Source: an uncultured Prevotella sp.
Lineage (GTDB): Bacteria; Bacteroidota; Bacteroidia; Bacteroidales; Bacteroidaceae
Assembly (NCBI GenBank): GCA_905202125.1
Contig: CAJKQX010000001.1
Location: forward strand, 1 to 64,000
Direction: 5' to 3'
Length of the DNA: 64,000 nucleotides
Positions 1 through 9,311 of this stretch are shown here, one piece after another (position 1 is the stretch's first letter; every line of letters starts with the position of its first letter). The notes beneath the pieces were generated by a model. It did no database searches, was not told where the DNA came from, and worked only from the letters and a program-made list of their open reading frames with translations. A program made the translations under genes and the position numbers.

Positions 1-57
1 CAATACAACGGATATAAAGACGAAACGAATTAGAAATCTAATGACGATTTGGGTTTA
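1..57 (+). repeat. AACCC-family repeat, copy A (3' end only)
   Basis: The first 57 bases are the reverse complement of the start of copy B; 55 bases (16978-17032) match exactly. It ends in the terminal motif CGATTTGGGTTTAA. The other end lies outside the window. It is in the same orientation as the copies at 56545 and 58688 and opposite to copy B. Confidence 0.85.
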
Positions 58-236
58 ACCTGCATTATTCATAGGATTCCGTTGCAAGAATACCAGATGG
101 CTGTGCATCAGCTAAAGCACAACGATGCTGATGCAGAATGTAGTAAACCCTGCTTTCAAAGAGAAAGAGTGAGCACTTCGCTGAAGTGCAGTCAGTTGGG
201 ATTCGTAGCAGGAAATTCTATGAATTATGCAGGTTA
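57..236. mobile_element. Imperfect long palindrome, MITE-like
   Basis: Bases 57-80 (AACCTGCATTATTCATAGGA...) are the imperfect inverse of 212-236 (...CTATGAATTATGCAGGTT), and the similarity continues inward for about 40 more bases on each side. Smaller hairpins sit inside: GCATCAGC/GCTGATGC at 107-136 and GCACTTC/GAAGTGC near 174-190. It begins inside the terminal GGGTTTAA of repeat copy A, with TTAA on the left and TTAG on the right, which could be a decayed 4-bp target duplication. There is no transposase. A 62-codon open frame crosses it (49-237), but this is better explained by the palindrome than by a gene. The parent element is unknown; a link to the IS1380 group is only a guess. Confidence 0.55.
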
Positions 237-315
237 GAATCGAGAAAAACAGGGCATTGCACAAAGATATACACTTATGTCACAAATCTGTACATCGACT
301 AAAATATTAAATAAA

Positions 316-323
316 TACCTTTG
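316..323 (+). promoter_or_regulatory. -7 promoter element (TACCTTTG) for the exported-protein operon
   Basis: TACCTTTG fits the Bacteroides -7 consensus TAnnTTTG and is followed by GCAC, leaving an A-rich leader of about 70 nt before the ATG at 402. No good TTG -33 box is seen at the usual spacing. Confidence 0.55.
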
Positions 324-401
324 CACTGTGCCTTAATAGATACAACAGGCATCGAAATAAACAAAAAGGATAAATAAACTAACCAACTTAACAAAAAAAT
401 C

Positions 402-1751
402 ATGAAACAATTACTCTTATTATTATCAATCCTGACACACAGCAGCGTTGGTTTTGCTCAACGACTATATGTTTGTCAAGATGGTAGCGGAAACCGCAAC
501 GGTGAGTCTTGGGAGAATGCGATGGGCGACATCAACCAGGCCGTAGAAAAAGCCACCTCCGGATATACCATATTCGTTGCTCCGGGAACATACGAAGGAG
601 GTTTTTACATGAAACAAGGTGTACGCGTTATCGGAAGTGTGGCTTATGGTGACGACAAGGAATATGTAAGTCGTTCAATCGAAAACATACCTGAAAATGA
701 AACGACAATACTCGATGGAAAAAATCGTTACAGAGTGATCACACAAGAAAATGATTTCACCGAATCCGCGGTATGGGAAGGATTTGTCATACGCAATGGT
801 AACGCCAATGAAGGAGCCGGCGTCAGACTCCGCAAAAATGGTACAATCAGAAATTGTATGATTGACAACAACATCGCAGGAATGCCATCGGTAGGCGACT
901 ATGTGGCAAACGTGAACGGTATCATATTCGATGTGAATCAAGCAGACAACACCATAAGTGTGATTTCTTCGAAAAACATAATTCAGAATCGCCAATTTGA
1001 CAGGGCTAAACAACTCGCAGGCGAATACAAAATAGGCTCCACCTCCAACTGGCATATACCCACTGTTAGCGAATGGGAAACAATTTCCGGATTTAGCACC
1101 GAAAATCAGTTCAAAACAGGAGTGACGTTCAAATTGATAGAAAGAACAATGCAGCGTCATGGTAAAAACTATCTGAGCGGCAACACATTCTGGACATCAA
1201 CATCAGAAGGAACTGACGTAAAGTTTGTTAATTTCAACAGCAACGAAATATCATCCGTCAACAAATGGCAATATAATAATGTGCGCGTATGCAAGACATA
1301 CCAGCCCACAAACACGAAAAACAACGGTGGAGGAATCAACGCAACAGGCGGAACAATCGATAATTGCATAATAAAAGGAAATACAGCAGCTAATGGATCG
1401 GGTGTATATGCGCGTGGAAATGTGACAATCACAAATTCGACCATTTCAGAAAATATCAACGAAAAACAATTGGATATTGACGACAAAGTGGTTGTCGACA
1501 ACACACCTAACGAAATTTCAACACTTGAGGCTGAGAAACTTTCGATTGGTCCGAATCCGGTTCATGCCGGACAGACGATTACAATATCACCCGCAAAACC
1601 CAACACTAATGTCTGGATTTATGATCTCAACGGACACATGTTCAGTTCATCCGTGCTAAATTCCAATCAGATGGCTGCGCCCACTCAACCGGGAGTTTAT
1701 CTCGTCAAAATCGATAATACTCAGATTATCAAATTAATAGTAACAAAATAA
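402..1751 (+). CDS. Exported beta-helix protein with inserted FISUMP/Lcl_C-like domain and C-terminal secretion tail
   Basis: The 449-residue protein starts with a signal peptide (about 1-19, cut near VGFAQ). Residues 20-160 look like a right-handed parallel beta-helix of the DUF1565/pectate-lyase-like type: the motif SWENAMGDINQAV is followed by APGTYEGG and then rungs such as GAGVRLRKNGTIRNC. Residues about 163-297 interrupt the helix with a domain resembling the FISUMP/Lcl_C family: NGIIFDV, then WHIPTVSEW, FWTSTSEG and a final VRVCK. Helix rungs resume at about 305-355 (GGGINATGGTIDNC). Residues about 378-449 resemble a type 9 secretion sorting domain (LSIGPNPVHAGQ, GVYLVKI, IIKLIVTK). 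The substrate is unknown; it is probably a surface or secreted binding protein or polysaccharide-active enzyme. It is first gene of a three-gene operon, 14 nt before the next. The start is chosen for its signal peptide and A-rich leader. Confidence 0.75.
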   Translation: MKQLLLLLSILTHSSVGFAQRLYVCQDGSGNRNGESWENAMGDINQAVEKATSGYTIFVAPGTYEGGFYMKQGVRVIGSVAYGDDKEYVSRSIENIPENETTILDGKNRYRVITQENDFTESAVWEGFVIRNGNANEGAGVRLRKNGTIRNCMIDNNIAGMPSVGDYVANVNGIIFDVNQADNTISVISSKNIIQNRQFDRAKQLAGEYKIGSTSNWHIPTVSEWETISGFSTENQFKTGVTFKLIERTMQRHGKNYLSGNTFWTSTSEGTDVKFVNFNSNEISSVNKWQYNNVRVCKTYQPTNTKNNGGGINATGGTIDNCIIKGNTAANGSGVYARGNVTITNSTISENINEKQLDIDDKVVVDNTPNEISTLEAEKLSIGPNPVHAGQTITISPAKPNTNVWIYDLNGHMFSSSVLNSNQMAAPTQPGVYLVKIDNTQIIKLIVTK

Positions 1752-1765
1752 AAACCTCATCAATA

Positions 1766-4669
1766 ATGAAACGTATTACAAATTTATCACAAATACTTTG
1801 TATGCTGTTATTCTATTTCGTTCCTTTTTCAGCATACGGAGATAGTGAATCAACCATAACAGCGAGCAATCAAGGTAATGACAAATCATGGATATTGGAA
1901 AACGACATCATGCGTCTGACATTATCCTGCACCCAAGATGAAGGCGTCACCCTAAAAGAGTTGTATAGCAAAGAAGCAAACAAGACAATCAACGAGAAAA
2001 ACAACACGTTGTTCAGATACAAAGGACAATATCAGTCCATTTCTCCTGCAAATCCGTCAGAATCATTCGATTACACAGCCAACGACAAAGACTGGAAATT
2101 AGATGGTTCAAGCACTGAAGATATTGTAATGTCATCTTCATTGCCGGATCAAAAATTGGGTAAAGCTCTGGAAATCAAAATATCCAAAGACAAGATGCAG
2201 GTCAGAATGAGATTCGAGATATACAACGGGCATTCCGGATTGAGATATCAGACATTCATCAAGAACACGTCCGACACACACAAGCTTGTAATCGAAGAAT
2301 CTGACGTCATCAGTCTTGAAGTGGCAAACAAGCCGCACCACATACATTACGTGACCAACAGCAAATGGCAAAGCACGACAGGAAGCATCGAGGAGGCATC
2401 GATGACAAACAATGCCAATGATGTGGCCAAATGTCTTATCAATCTTTATGATGAAAACTACGGATGGTATATAGCACCGGAAACAAACTGGAAGACCCAA
2501 TACGGTCCCGAGACTTTCGGCAAACAGGAGACTCCTTCATACTATTATCAGTTACGACCTTATGCAACGGTTTCGGCATGGGCCGCAAACTCGAAAAATC
2601 AAGTCAAGGTATTCACATGCCCCGAAGCATTCCAGCTCGTACTGTTCCCACAAGAAGAGTTTGAATATATCGCCGTGAACCTAAGTGTATTTCAAGGAGA
2701 CATAGTGAATGGAAAAATGGCTGCGGAAGAACATCTTCGCAAACGTTTTCATTTCCACAATACCACCACAACAATGATGATCAACGACTGGGAGTGGTTC
2801 CGCAACGGATATCGTACTGAAGAGTTCTTTAAGAATACGGTATTCCCGGCAGCACGGAAGGCCGGCTATGACATGATTCTTATCGATGATGGTTGGAACA
2901 ACTCAACCACCGATGGCAAATGGATAACCGACGACGGCACATCAAGAGACCCCATCGAATCCAATACTCCCGGTATCCCCGATATGGCAAAGTTTGCAAA
3001 AGATGTAAAGGATGCCGGTTTCCGTCTTGGTCTGTGGTATAGCAACAGCGGCGGCGGACACAATAAAGGAAACGACTTGGCCGACCCCGAAGTCATAAAG
3101 AACAAGACAGACAAGATAGAGCAGATGATTCAGAATTACGGTCTCTCACATCAAGCAGTGGATCTCACCCAATATTGGCAGAATCTTGCAAAAAACCAAT
3201 ACTCACATCCAAGTGACAACGTATATCGCAAGGCTGTTATGTCAAGAAACATGATGAACGATATCGTGGACAAACATCCTGAATTTGAATTTAAAGTGAC
3301 AAGCGAACTCGATCTCTATCCTAACCCGGGCGACAGAATGACTGAACTCATTCACCTGCCCAACAACGGATGGATGACCATAACGGGTAATAACAAACCG
3401 ATAGATGCTCTCGGCATATTCTTCGGACATTTGCCTTTGAACGCCTTGTATTTGGGGTCAGGCGCCGACCCTGTCGGCAACACAGACGATCTGTATGCCG
3501 CTCTTTGCGGAAGAAACGTGAAAGCATGGAAATTCCCGAATGAATGGAAAGAGAATGATATCGCATTAATCGGAAAGCTCAACCAATGGCGCAAAAACCC
3601 GAGACTGACAAGCATAACAGACGAGATGTTGCGTCCTATATATTTAGGCAAGAACTGGAACAGCTCCAACGCCTCTGACTGGGATGCCTCAAACGGTCCT
3701 TATATTTGGATGTACAGAAACGAGAGCAGTACGGATGCCCTCATCATTGCGACCAACGGCGGACGAAGCATGACAGAGGAACCACGGAGCTATCCTCTCA
3801 GATGGCTTGACGACAACAAGACATACATTGTCGAGGACGTGACATTGGACGATACCGGTATCTTCACTTATGCGTACAAAGGACGTTTCACGGGCGAGAA
3901 ACTCAACAAAGAAGGATTGGAATTCAATTTGTACGAAAACACATCTCCCGCCAAAGCATTCCTCCTAAAGGAAGACAAAAACAGCGGTATGCAGGTAATA
4001 TTTGCCGACGAAAAGGTTGAATCATATACTACCTCAAAGAATGGCGACGGTATGACTGTATCTGCCAAAGGCAAACCCAACACAACAGGAACGATAATCG
4101 TATACGACAACAACACAACTATGTCATGTCAACTGAATTTCGACGCTGATGGAAACGCAGAAATCGATATCGACAAGGTTGTAAACAATGATGTGCCCTA
4201 TCCCGGCGACAGCAACAAACCTATAAGAATGGATTTTGAAGACTATCACAATACATTGGAAAAATCCAATGACAACATCAAAGTCAATAAGTTTGACAAC
4301 GGCAACCCTGACAGTGAGCATGGATACAGCTCGGTGATGATAATGACCGCAATAGGAGATTATGTGATTTACAATATGTCAATACCTTTTGCCGGGGAAT
4401 ACAATGTCACACTTAATTATAAATTATCAAATACTAACCGTGGCTCAGCTCAGTTCTATTATGTCAAAGAAGACGGAACAGAGGTCGCTCTCGGACAGCC
4501 CGTCAATGAATCGACCTCGGGTAACGAGAGAATGGAAACCGTTGATTTGGGAACATGTAAAATTGAAAAGGCCGGAAAACTGCGTATTAAAATGGAACTC
4601 GTGGATGGCGGACTCTCCGGTAACGGGAAATATATAGGTGGAAACTATATCGTATTTACAAAAAAATAA
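1766..4669 (+). CDS. Secreted alpha-galactosidase-like glycoside hydrolase (clan GH-D type) with C-terminal CBM
   Basis: The 967-residue protein has a signal peptide (1-25, cut near SAYG). Residues about 40-330 form a probable beta-sandwich. A TIM-barrel catalytic region follows at about 335-640, with GH36/GH27-like features: INDWEWF, MILIDDGWN, RLGLWYSNSGGG and QAVDLTQYW near residue 465, where a GH36 nucleophile Asp would sit. The likely acid/base region is SELDLYPNPGDRM. A beta domain at about 690-790 precedes a CBM6/CBM35-like module from about 820 (RMDFEDYH) to the end. Expected activity is release of alpha-galactose or a related alpha-linked sugar outside the cell. The family is not certain: clan GH-D (GH27/31/36) is more secure than any one family. 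It sits between the beta-helix protein and the SGNH esterase, suggesting joint action on a decorated glycan. No susC/susD pair is nearby. Confidence 0.65.
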   Translation: MKRITNLSQILCMLLFYFVPFSAYGDSESTITASNQGNDKSWILENDIMRLTLSCTQDEGVTLKELYSKEANKTINEKNNTLFRYKGQYQSISPANPSESFDYTANDKDWKLDGSSTEDIVMSSSLPDQKLGKALEIKISKDKMQVRMRFEIYNGHSGLRYQTFIKNTSDTHKLVIEESDVISLEVANKPHHIHYVTNSKWQSTTGSIEEASMTNNANDVAKCLINLYDENYGWYIAPETNWKTQYGPETFGKQETPSYYYQLRPYATVSAWAANSKNQVKVFTCPEAFQLVLFPQEEFEYIAVNLSVFQGDIVNGKMAAEEHLRKRFHFHNTTTTMMINDWEWFRNGYRTEEFFKNTVFPAARKAGYDMILIDDGWNNSTTDGKWITDDGTSRDPIESNTPGIPDMAKFAKDVKDAGFRLGLWYSNSGGGHNKGNDLADPEVIKNKTDKIEQMIQNYGLSHQAVDLTQYWQNLAKNQYSHPSDNVYRKAVMSRNMMNDIVDKHPEFEFKVTSELDLYPNPGDRMTELIHLPNNGWMTITGNNKPIDALGIFFGHLPLNALYLGSGADPVGNTDDLYAALCGRNVKAWKFPNEWKENDIALIGKLNQWRKNPRLTSITDEMLRPIYLGKNWNSSNASDWDASNGPYIWMYRNESSTDALIIATNGGRSMTEEPRSYPLRWLDDNKTYIVEDVTLDDTGIFTYAYKGRFTGEKLNKEGLEFNLYENTSPAKAFLLKEDKNSGMQVIFADEKVESYTTSKNGDGMTVSAKGKPNTTGTIIVYDNNTTMSCQLNFDADGNAEIDIDKVVNNDVPYPGDSNKPIRMDFEDYHNTLEKSNDNIKVNKFDNGNPDSEHGYSSVMIMTAIGDYVIYNMSIPFAGEYNVTLNYKLSNTNRGSAQFYYVKEDGTEVALGQPVNESTSGNERMETVDLGTCKIEKAGKLRIKMELVDGGLSGNGKYIGGNYIVFTKK

Positions 4670-4681
4670 AATTTTATGATC

Positions 4682-7600
4682 ATGAAACAAACAAAATTTT
4701 TAAAATCGCTGATTCTCCTACTATCAGTTAGTGGAGGTATTCATGCCCAAAACGACTATTACACATATACCGCAGCCCAAGACTGGACCGACGGTGCTGT
4801 AATAACAACGTCGACCGGCGAGAATGCCGATGACGCAGTGGATAATGATTTAAGCACAAATGTTATCCTGAGAACATTTGAAAATGGCATGTGGATAATG
4901 GCCGAAATGAGCGAACCTATTAAGGTCACAGGCTACTCCGTATCCGCAGGCTTGACACCGGCCAACTCTCCCCGCACATGGAAATTGCAAGGTTCAAACG
5001 ACCTGAATGGAGATTGGACCGATATCAATACCCAAAGCGGTGTGACTCTTTCAAACGAGGGTGAGACCAAACTTGTGACAATGGCAAGAGGTAACAATGA
5101 TTCGTACCGCAATGATGGCAAGGGATACAAATATTTCCGACTGCTCATCGAGGAAAACAATGGCGGTACGGACCTTGAGTTGAGTGAATGGCAACTTTAT
5201 GGATTTCCCATACAGCTCACAACAAATATAACATCCAATGGTGGAACCATCACGGGTGAGTTCGCCGGATTTGGAGGAGAAGGTGCCGAAAACATAATCG
5301 ATCCGTCAATATCAAAGAAATACTGTGCCAACATGCACAACAAAGGATGGGTTGAATATGAATCCGCTGCTTTTGTCCGTCCTACCGGATATGCGATAGT
5401 TGCAGGTGTAGCCAATGCTGAACGCGATCCTAAGTCGTGGGTATTTGAAGGTTACAATTATTCAACCCAGAAATGGGAAGAGCTTGATGTCGAAACCGAT
5501 CAGCAATTCACCGATCAGACCTTATACAAACAGAATAAGACCTTAGTATGGCATAATACACTCCGATTCAAAGTAAACGCCGACAAATCATATACCCGTC
5601 TCAGACTGCGCATAACCGAAAACCAGGGCGATGGCCACATGCAATTCTGTAAATGGCTGATTTACGGCGAACAGACATCTGAACCGATTGTAAAGAAACG
5701 TGTGGCATGTGTTGGCAACAGCATCACCGCCAACGCTCTTTTGGCAGCCGAAGACAAATATCCCGCAATCCTCGGAAGTCTTCTCGGCGATGAATATACC
5801 GTTAAAAATTTTGGTGTAGGAGGTTCTTGTCTTCTGAAAGAAAGCGATCATCCTTATTGGGGTGACAAAAAATGGGCTGATGAGCTTTACACGAAAGCAT
5901 TAGCATTCAATCCGGATATCATCGTTGTAAAACTCGGTACCAACGATTCCAAACAGCGCAATTGGCAATACAAAGACAAATTTGTAGACGAGTACAAGGA
6001 GTTTATCAATTCGTTCAAAGAAAAGAATCCAAATCTGCAGGTTATCATTTGTACTCCCAACACATCATGGAACAACACGATGTCAATTGTAGACAAAACA
6101 GTCAGAGAAGAAATGATACCGATGATACGTACTGTGGCAGATGAGACAGGCGCAACACTTGTCGATCTGCATACATTGACAGAAGGCAAGTTGTATCAAA
6201 CATACGACTTTGTACATCCCGATGTACGCGGCACCACGATAATGGCACAGAATATATGCAAGGCCATTAAACCGGACGCTGTATTACCGGAGGTACCTCA
6301 GAGCTACGTCACGCACATCGAATCGTTTGACAGAACTGATGTAATGACAAGAGCAGAAATCGATGGCAACAGTGATCTTTCGACAATATTCGACAACGAC
6401 ATCACGACAACAGCCGATCTCGGAACATTCAAAAAAGGTATGGCTCTGCAGATGACTTTGCCCGAAGATTTCATTATGACCGGATATTCTATAACAACAA
6501 ATTGCAACGATACAAAAGACACACCCAAGTCATGGGTAGTTCAGGTTTCTGCCGATGGTAAGGATTGGAAAGATCTCGATACAAAGAGCAATCAGATTTT
6601 CAATTATCCGGTAGAAACAAGCATCTATCAAATTGAATTCAACGAGGAGATTCCTGCCGGTATCAACCAATTGCCCAAAGGACGCTATCTGCGTATCGTA
6701 TTCAATGAGAACAATGGCGGTGCGGGCAACCTTATATTGTCTGAAGTTCAGATTTTCGGTATGAACGACAAATTGCAGACATCCATAACCGGCAACGGAG
6801 GAACCATCACTGGCCAATACAAAGGATACAATGAAAACGGATATGTGGAGATTGTTGAAAATCTTATCACCGACGCTCATGAAACAAAATATTGTGTGAC
6901 AGGACATAACAATGGATGGATACAATACGAAAGCGCTGAACCGGTAGTTATCGGCAGTTATGCCATCACCAATGCCTTCAGTTGGATAGGCCGTAACCTC
7001 AAGGACTGGCAACTGCTCGGATCAAACGATGGCGAAAATTGGGATGTACTAGACGAACAGAACGAACAGAGTTTCACCGTACGTATGAACAGCCGCGAGT
7101 ATCCCGTAAACACAAATAACAGCTATAAATATTTCAGACTGAACATCACCCGCAACAATGGTGCCGGTGAATACCAATTTGCCAAATGGCAGCTGTTTGA
7201 GCCTCGCAAGACAGTGCGCACATTGAACAACGGTTTTGTAACTTATTCTTCAACTGAAAATATCGATTTCTCTCAGATCGAAGACTTGGACGCATATACA
7301 GTGAAATATGTTGGCGGCAAAGGTTTCACCACAGAAATCAGCCAGCCGGTTGCAGCCAATACAGGCGTTCTGCTCCACGGACAGCCCAACACTACATATT
7401 GGCTAAACAGTTGTGAGAACGGTGTAACACCGGAGGAGAATGACTTGCTGCCCACATCTACGGGTGCAGTCACTTCAGACGGAACACATTTCACTTTGGA
7501 TGACAACACCCAGAAGGTTGGTTTCGCCAAACTTGAGTCCGGCAAGACCATTCCCACAGATAATGCTTATCTCAAAGTAGAAGACGATAATGTTGAATTC

Positions 7601-7762
7601 ATTGACATTTACGATGCAGCCACTGGAATAGACAAAATCACGGATCATAATAAAAAATCCACCAATAACAAGATCTATAATATTGCCGGTCAGCAAGTGA
7701 ATGACAATCACAAAGGTATTATCATAAAGGACGGTAAAAAATTTGTATCAAATAACAAATAA
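4682..7762 (+). CDS. Secreted SGNH/GDSL esterase with multiple discoidin (F5/8 type C) modules
   Basis: This is a modular exported protein of 1026 residues from the ATG at 4682; an in-frame ATG at 4676 would add two residues. After a signal peptide ending near IHAQ come two discoidin-like modules (about 25-180 and 185-335), then an SGNH hydrolase domain (about 340-535). That domain has all the signature blocks: VGNSIT with the nucleophile Ser, GVGGSC, LGTND and a VHPD block with the catalytic His. Two more discoidin-like modules follow (about 545-705 and 710-855), then an Ig-like segment, and a tail IYNIAGQQV...KGIIIKDGKKF like the C-terminal tails of Bacteroidales secreted proteins. It probably removes acetyl or other ester groups from a glycan held by the discoidin modules. 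It lies 12 nt after the glycosidase gene. Confidence 0.8.
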   Translation: MKQTKFLKSLILLLSVSGGIHAQNDYYTYTAAQDWTDGAVITTSTGENADDAVDNDLSTNVILRTFENGMWIMAEMSEPIKVTGYSVSAGLTPANSPRTWKLQGSNDLNGDWTDINTQSGVTLSNEGETKLVTMARGNNDSYRNDGKGYKYFRLLIEENNGGTDLELSEWQLYGFPIQLTTNITSNGGTITGEFAGFGGEGAENIIDPSISKKYCANMHNKGWVEYESAAFVRPTGYAIVAGVANAERDPKSWVFEGYNYSTQKWEELDVETDQQFTDQTLYKQNKTLVWHNTLRFKVNADKSYTRLRLRITENQGDGHMQFCKWLIYGEQTSEPIVKKRVACVGNSITANALLAAEDKYPAILGSLLGDEYTVKNFGVGGSCLLKESDHPYWGDKKWADELYTKALAFNPDIIVVKLGTNDSKQRNWQYKDKFVDEYKEFINSFKEKNPNLQVIICTPNTSWNNTMSIVDKTVREEMIPMIRTVADETGATLVDLHTLTEGKLYQTYDFVHPDVRGTTIMAQNICKAIKPDAVLPEVPQSYVTHIESFDRTDVMTRAEIDGNSDLSTIFDNDITTTADLGTFKKGMALQMTLPEDFIMTGYSITTNCNDTKDTPKSWVVQVSADGKDWKDLDTKSNQIFNYPVETSIYQIEFNEEIPAGINQLPKGRYLRIVFNENNGGAGNLILSEVQIFGMNDKLQTSITGNGGTITGQYKGYNENGYVEIVENLITDAHETKYCVTGHNNGWIQYESAEPVVIGSYAITNAFSWIGRNLKDWQLLGSNDGENWDVLDEQNEQSFTVRMNSREYPVNTNNSYKYFRLNITRNNGAGEYQFAKWQLFEPRKTVRTLNNGFVTYSSTENIDFSQIEDLDAYTVKYVGGKGFTTEISQPVAANTGVLLHGQPNTTYWLNSCENGVTPEENDLLPTSTGAVTSDGTHFTLDDNTQKVGFAKLESGKTIPTDNAYLKVEDDNVEFIDIYDAATGIDKITDHNKKSTNNKIYNIAGQQVNDNHKGIIIKDGKKFVSNNK

Positions 7763-7791
7763 TCCATCCGCGTCTATTGGTATAAGTTAAT

Positions 7792-7838
7792 AAATCCGGA
7801 CAATGGAAGAATCTTCATTCTATCTATTGTCCGGATTT
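7792..7838. terminator. Bidirectional terminator between the exported operon and pdxT
   Basis: A perfect 13-bp stem (AAATCCGGACAAT with ATTGTCCGGATTT) closes a loop of about 21 nt, with A/T-rich flanks. It lies between two convergent genes (7762 and 7855). Confidence 0.8.
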
Positions 7839-7854
7839 CCAATTGATAAAAAGG

Positions 7855-8430
7855 TTATTTCAATGAGCTTATCATATTGAGGAAATACTCATGCACACGA
7901 GTGTCGCCATCAAGTTCGGGATGAAAAGCTGTGACCAGTTGATTGTTTTGGCGTGCAGCGACGATTCTATTATCGACTACGGAAAGGACCTCTACTCCAT
8001 CGCCGACACTATCAATGTAGGGTGCGCGGATAAATGTCATGGGTATGTCTTTTTCTATTCCGGCAAAGGAACCTTCGGTATGAAAACTGCCAAGCTGCCG
8101 ACCATACGCATTACGACACACATCAATATCCATTGTCGCTATTGTATCGACATTGCTATTTGCCACATGTCGTGCCAGAAGAATGAGACCCGCACATGTG
8201 CCAAAGACAGGCAATCCCCTGTCAATGCTGTCCTTCACGACATTGATAAGACCGAGCTTTTTCAAAAGTTTAATCTGAGTTGTACTCTCACCACCCGGAA
8301 TTATCAAACCGTCTTTCTGCTTATCCCAATCAGACAATTGTCTTATCTCGAATGTCTCCACGCCAAGACGCTCAAGCAGAAGCGAATGTTCTGCAAAAGC
8401 GCCTTGCAATGCCATAATAGCTATTCGCAT
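7855..8430 (-). CDS. pdxT: Pyridoxal 5'-phosphate synthase glutaminase subunit
   Basis: The 191-residue glutaminase hydrolyses glutamine and channels ammonia to PdxS for de novo pyridoxal phosphate synthesis (DXP-independent route). Visible hallmarks are the oxyanion/glutamine loop IIPGGEST (43-50), the nucleophile Cys79 in FGTCAGL, and the His170/Glu172 pair in AFHPEL, the complete class I triad. Length is normal for PdxT. It lies five bases after pdxS and is the last gene of the B6 operon. Confidence 0.96.
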   Translation of the reverse strand: MRIAIMALQGAFAEHSLLLERLGVETFEIRQLSDWDKQKDGLIIPGGESTTQIKLLKKLGLINVVKDSIDRGLPVFGTCAGLILLARHVANSNVDTIATMDIDVCRNAYGRQLGSFHTEGSFAGIEKDIPMTFIRAPYIDSVGDGVEVLSVVDNRIVAARQNNQLVTAFHPELDGDTRVHEYFLNMISSLK

Positions 8431-8435
8431 AAGAC

Positions 8436-9311
8436 TTATTTGCCCCTTTCGGCCATAAGGATTTCTATCTCCTGTTCATTGATACCGACCATTGCCTCGC
8501 CTAAATCCTCGGAAAGTTCGGCCAATTTCTTGGGATCGTTATAATTGGTCACAGCCTGAACTATCGCCTCGGCACGTTTTGCCGGGTTACCGCTCTTGAA
8601 TATGCCGGAACCTACAAACACGCCTTCCGCTCCGAGTTGCATCATCAGAGCCGCATCAGCAGGTGTGGCTACTCCACCGGCTGCAAAGTTCACAACCGGT
8701 AATTTGCCATTCTCATGAACGTATTTCACCAAATCATAAGGCACTTGCAACTGTTTGGCAGCTTCGTATAATTCATCATCAGCCATCGATACGAGTCTGC
8801 GTATTTCACTTTGCATCATACGCATGTGACGCACGGCCTGAACGATGTCTCCCGTACCGGGTTCTCCTTTTGTACGTATCATTGTGGCACCCTCGGCAAT
8901 ACGGCGAAGGGCCTCTCCCAAATCGCGGGCTCCACATACAAACGGTACATCAAACTTGTTTTTATCTATATGATACACATCGTCGGCGGGCGAAAGAACC
9001 TCACTCTCATCAATATAATCTATCTCAATGGCCTGCAAGATCTGAGCCTCGGCGATATGACCGATTCTACATTTGGCCATTACCGGAATGGATACGGCCT
9101 CTTGTATACCTTTGATCATCTTCGGGTCGCTCATACGAGATACTCCACCGGCAGCGCGAATATCTGCCGGGATACGCTCCAACGCCATTACGGCGCAAGC
9201 GCCTGCTGCTTCAGCGATACGGGCCTGCTCGGGGGTTGTCACGTCCATAATGACACCACCCTTAAGCATCTGGGCCAAATTACGATTTAATGTCTGTCTG
9301 TTTTCATTCAT
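8436..9311 (-). CDS. pdxS: Pyridoxal 5'-phosphate synthase lyase subunit
   Basis: The 291-residue TIM-barrel protein condenses ribose 5-phosphate, glyceraldehyde 3-phosphate and ammonia to PLP. Recognisable blocks are KGGVIMDV near the N-terminus, the Schiff-base lysine Lys80 in [17 protein letters not shown] and the phosphate-binding [13 protein letters not shown]. Length and order match the family. The start codon overlaps the end of the upstream regulator gene by four bases, which points to translational coupling. Confidence 0.97.
   Translation of the reverse strand: MNENRQTLNRNLAQMLKGGVIMDVTTPEQARIAEAAGACAVMALERIPADIRAAGGVSRMSDPKMIKGIQEAVSIPVMAKCRIGHIAEAQILQAIEIDYIDESEVLSPADDVYHIDKNKFDVPFVCGARDLGEALRRIAEGATMIRTKGEPGTGDIVQAVRHMRMMQSEIRRLVSMADDELYEAAKQLQVPYDLVKYVHENGKLPVVNFAAGGVATPADAALMMQLGAEGVFVGSGIFKSGNPAKRAEAIVQAVTNYNDPKKLAELSEDLGEAMVGINEQEIEILMAERGK

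Noticed and set aside
49..237. 62-codon open frame on the plus strand near the window start
   Set aside because: It coincides with a long imperfect palindrome and ends at its right arm; the frame is explained by the repeat and has no signal peptide or known motif.
7891..8544. Long plus-strand open frame across pdxT and the end of pdxS
   Set aside because: Antisense to two complete and well-conserved genes; composition is a mirror of their codons.
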